The translations under genes and the position numbers were made by a program. From the NCBI GenBank assembly GCA_028702135.1, contig JAQVPJ010000018.1, positions 1 to 50,204 on the forward strand: a stretch of DNA of 50,204 nucleotides, read 5' to 3'. The stretch comes from Eubacteriales bacterium (GTDB lineage Bacteria; Bacillota; Clostridia; Oscillospirales; CAG-382). The notes beneath the pieces were generated by a model. That model searched no databases. It was given only the letters and a program-made list of their open reading frames with translations, and was not told the origin of the DNA. Positions 49,780-50,204 of this stretch are shown here, piece after piece; the first letter of the stretch is position 1; every line of letters begins with the position of its first letter.

Positions 49780-50204
49780 ATTTTACCCCCGTCCCGCTTT
49801 TTCGAAAGTGGGACGGGGGCTTTCTTTTCGCCATTTTTAAGAGGATATGTACGTCCTGACCCTCCGGGTCAAGACTGTCGCCATGCGACGGGGTGTGTAC
49901 GCTGGTGGGAACCTTGTGCAGATGAATTTGCACATATTCTGGGAAAACGGTCACTCGTTTGAGATAGAGATTCAGCAGTTGCCGTTTCTGGGGCAGGCTG
50001 CCGCTTCGGTATAATTCCTGCGCTCTGCGATAGGCAGAGATGATTTCCTGCTCGTTCAAGCGGTTTGCAATGAGGTTCTGTTCCTCCTGCTCAATCTGCA
50101 TGGTCAAAGCCTGTTTGTCGGCTTCCAACTCGTCAAGGGTTTTCAGCAAAGAGGGGCTGCCCGACTGGGCGATGACCGAAATGATGTTATCAATCTTACG
50201 CTGA
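49649..50204 (-). CDS. C-terminal part of a serine-type recombinase (partial, enters from the window edge)
   Basis: The minus-strand frame is open from the window end, starting QRKIDNIISVIAQSGSPSLLKTLDEL, and continues EADKQALTMQIEQEEQNL, then LYRSGSLPQKRQLLNLYLKRV. This coiled-coil and helical segment is typical of the C-terminal part of large serine recombinases from Firmicutes elements. From about 49785 down, the frame runs through a hairpin and then antisense through the tmRNA (giving the well-known artefactual ARGIEPLSE string), so the natural C-terminus was probably changed by integration. The nearest stop is at 49649. The catalytic domain lies outside the window. Confidence 0.72.
   Translation of the reverse strand, partial: QRKIDNIISVIAQSGSPSLLKTLDELEADKQALTMQIEQEEQNLIANRLNEQEIISAYRRAQELYRSGSLPQKRQLLNLYLKRVTVFPEYVQIHLHKVPTSVHTPSHGDSLDPEGQDVHILLKMAKRKPPSHFRKSGTGVKLVEARGIEPLSENLLPALSTSVSLFLHSLTLPPKSRLKCLVAS
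49780..50204. mobile_element. edge of an element integrated at the tmRNA 3' end
   Basis: Directly after the tmRNA CCA the sequence changes to a G/C-richer composition and contains a recombinase gene pointing toward the tmRNA, the usual picture at one end of an integrative element. The core attachment site should lie in the T-arm/acceptor part of ssrA, about 49750-49779; the second copy lies outside the window. The element type is unknown. Confidence 0.55.
49786..49827. terminator. strong terminator downstream of tmRNA
   Basis: CCCCCGTCCC pairs with GGGACGGGGG (10 GC-rich bp plus inner pairs) around a T-rich loop and is followed by CTTTCTTTT. It can stop tmRNA transcription. It also falls inside the antisense recombinase frame. 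Confidence 0.85.

Noticed and set aside
49649-49780. Protein end containing ARGIEPLSE
   Set aside because: This string is the antisense translation of the tmRNA 3' end, a frequent annotation artefact, so I do not take it as a native protein sequence.
1-50204. CRISPR array or insertion sequence
   Set aside because: I saw no regularly spaced direct repeats and no transposase; the only multi-copy sequence is the csp gene family.

Overview
The window looks like chromosomal DNA of an anaerobic, spore-forming low-to-mid GC Firmicute of class Clostridia, probably of the Ruminococcus/Oscillospiraceae type (inference). The signs are a SleC/Csp spore-germination locus, a large Firmicutes-type SRP RNA directly upstream of dnaX-ebfC-recR, a lon-engB gene pair, HPr kinase, an AgrB/AgrD pair of the clostridial type, rubredoxin, and a secreted deacetylase carrying a dockerin. 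TTG and GTG starts are frequent, and strong sigma-A promoters with 17-bp spacers are easy to see.

Left part (1-12.8 kb): a minus-strand tRNA-Arg, aspartokinase, a YigZ/IMPACT protein, an unrecognised protein, a VanZ-like membrane protein, a membrane-anchored unknown and a PHP-domain phosphoesterase. Then comes a germination locus: sleC (cortex-lytic enzyme) on the minus strand, divergent from a small unknown gene and three complete Csp-type subtilases (the proteases that activate pro-SleC), with a decayed fourth protease copy between the second and third. All three complete copies keep Asp-His-Ser.

Middle (12.9-30.2 kb): an OYE/2,4-dienoyl-CoA reductase-type flavoenzyme; nagA with a Gfo/Idh/MocA dehydrogenase; a MoxR-DUF58-transglutaminase operon; an XRE regulator with a repeat-like C-terminus; a small zinc metallopeptidase; and a six-gene polyamine operon (speD, speA, speE, speB, carboxynorspermidine dehydrogenase, nspC). 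The polyamine operon has both the SAM-dependent and the aspartate-semialdehyde-dependent routes to spermidine. It is preceded by a roughly 390-nt structured leader lying between a near-consensus promoter and an intrinsic terminator; I cannot assign this leader to a known RNA family.

30.2-37.2 kb (minus strand): an agr-type signalling cassette (DUF5317 membrane protein, a membrane protein resembling the sensor half of an AgrC kinase but without a kinase, AgrB, AgrD) followed by a membrane GGDEF/HD-GYP cyclic-di-GMP enzyme. Next are rubredoxin, recR, ebfC, dnaX and the SRP RNA.

Right part (37.2-50.2 kb): hprK operon (unknown membrane protein, hprK, ROK glucokinase, lon, engB, lysA), a dockerin-bearing polysaccharide deacetylase, a CBM9-like protein, a Xer-type recombinase, an acyl-ACP thioesterase, smpB, two tandem zinc-dependent phospholipase C-like genes, and ssrA (tmRNA). 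Immediately beyond the tmRNA CCA end the base composition rises and the C-terminal end of a serine-type recombinase enters from the window edge, so the tmRNA 3' end appears to be the attachment site of an integrated element.
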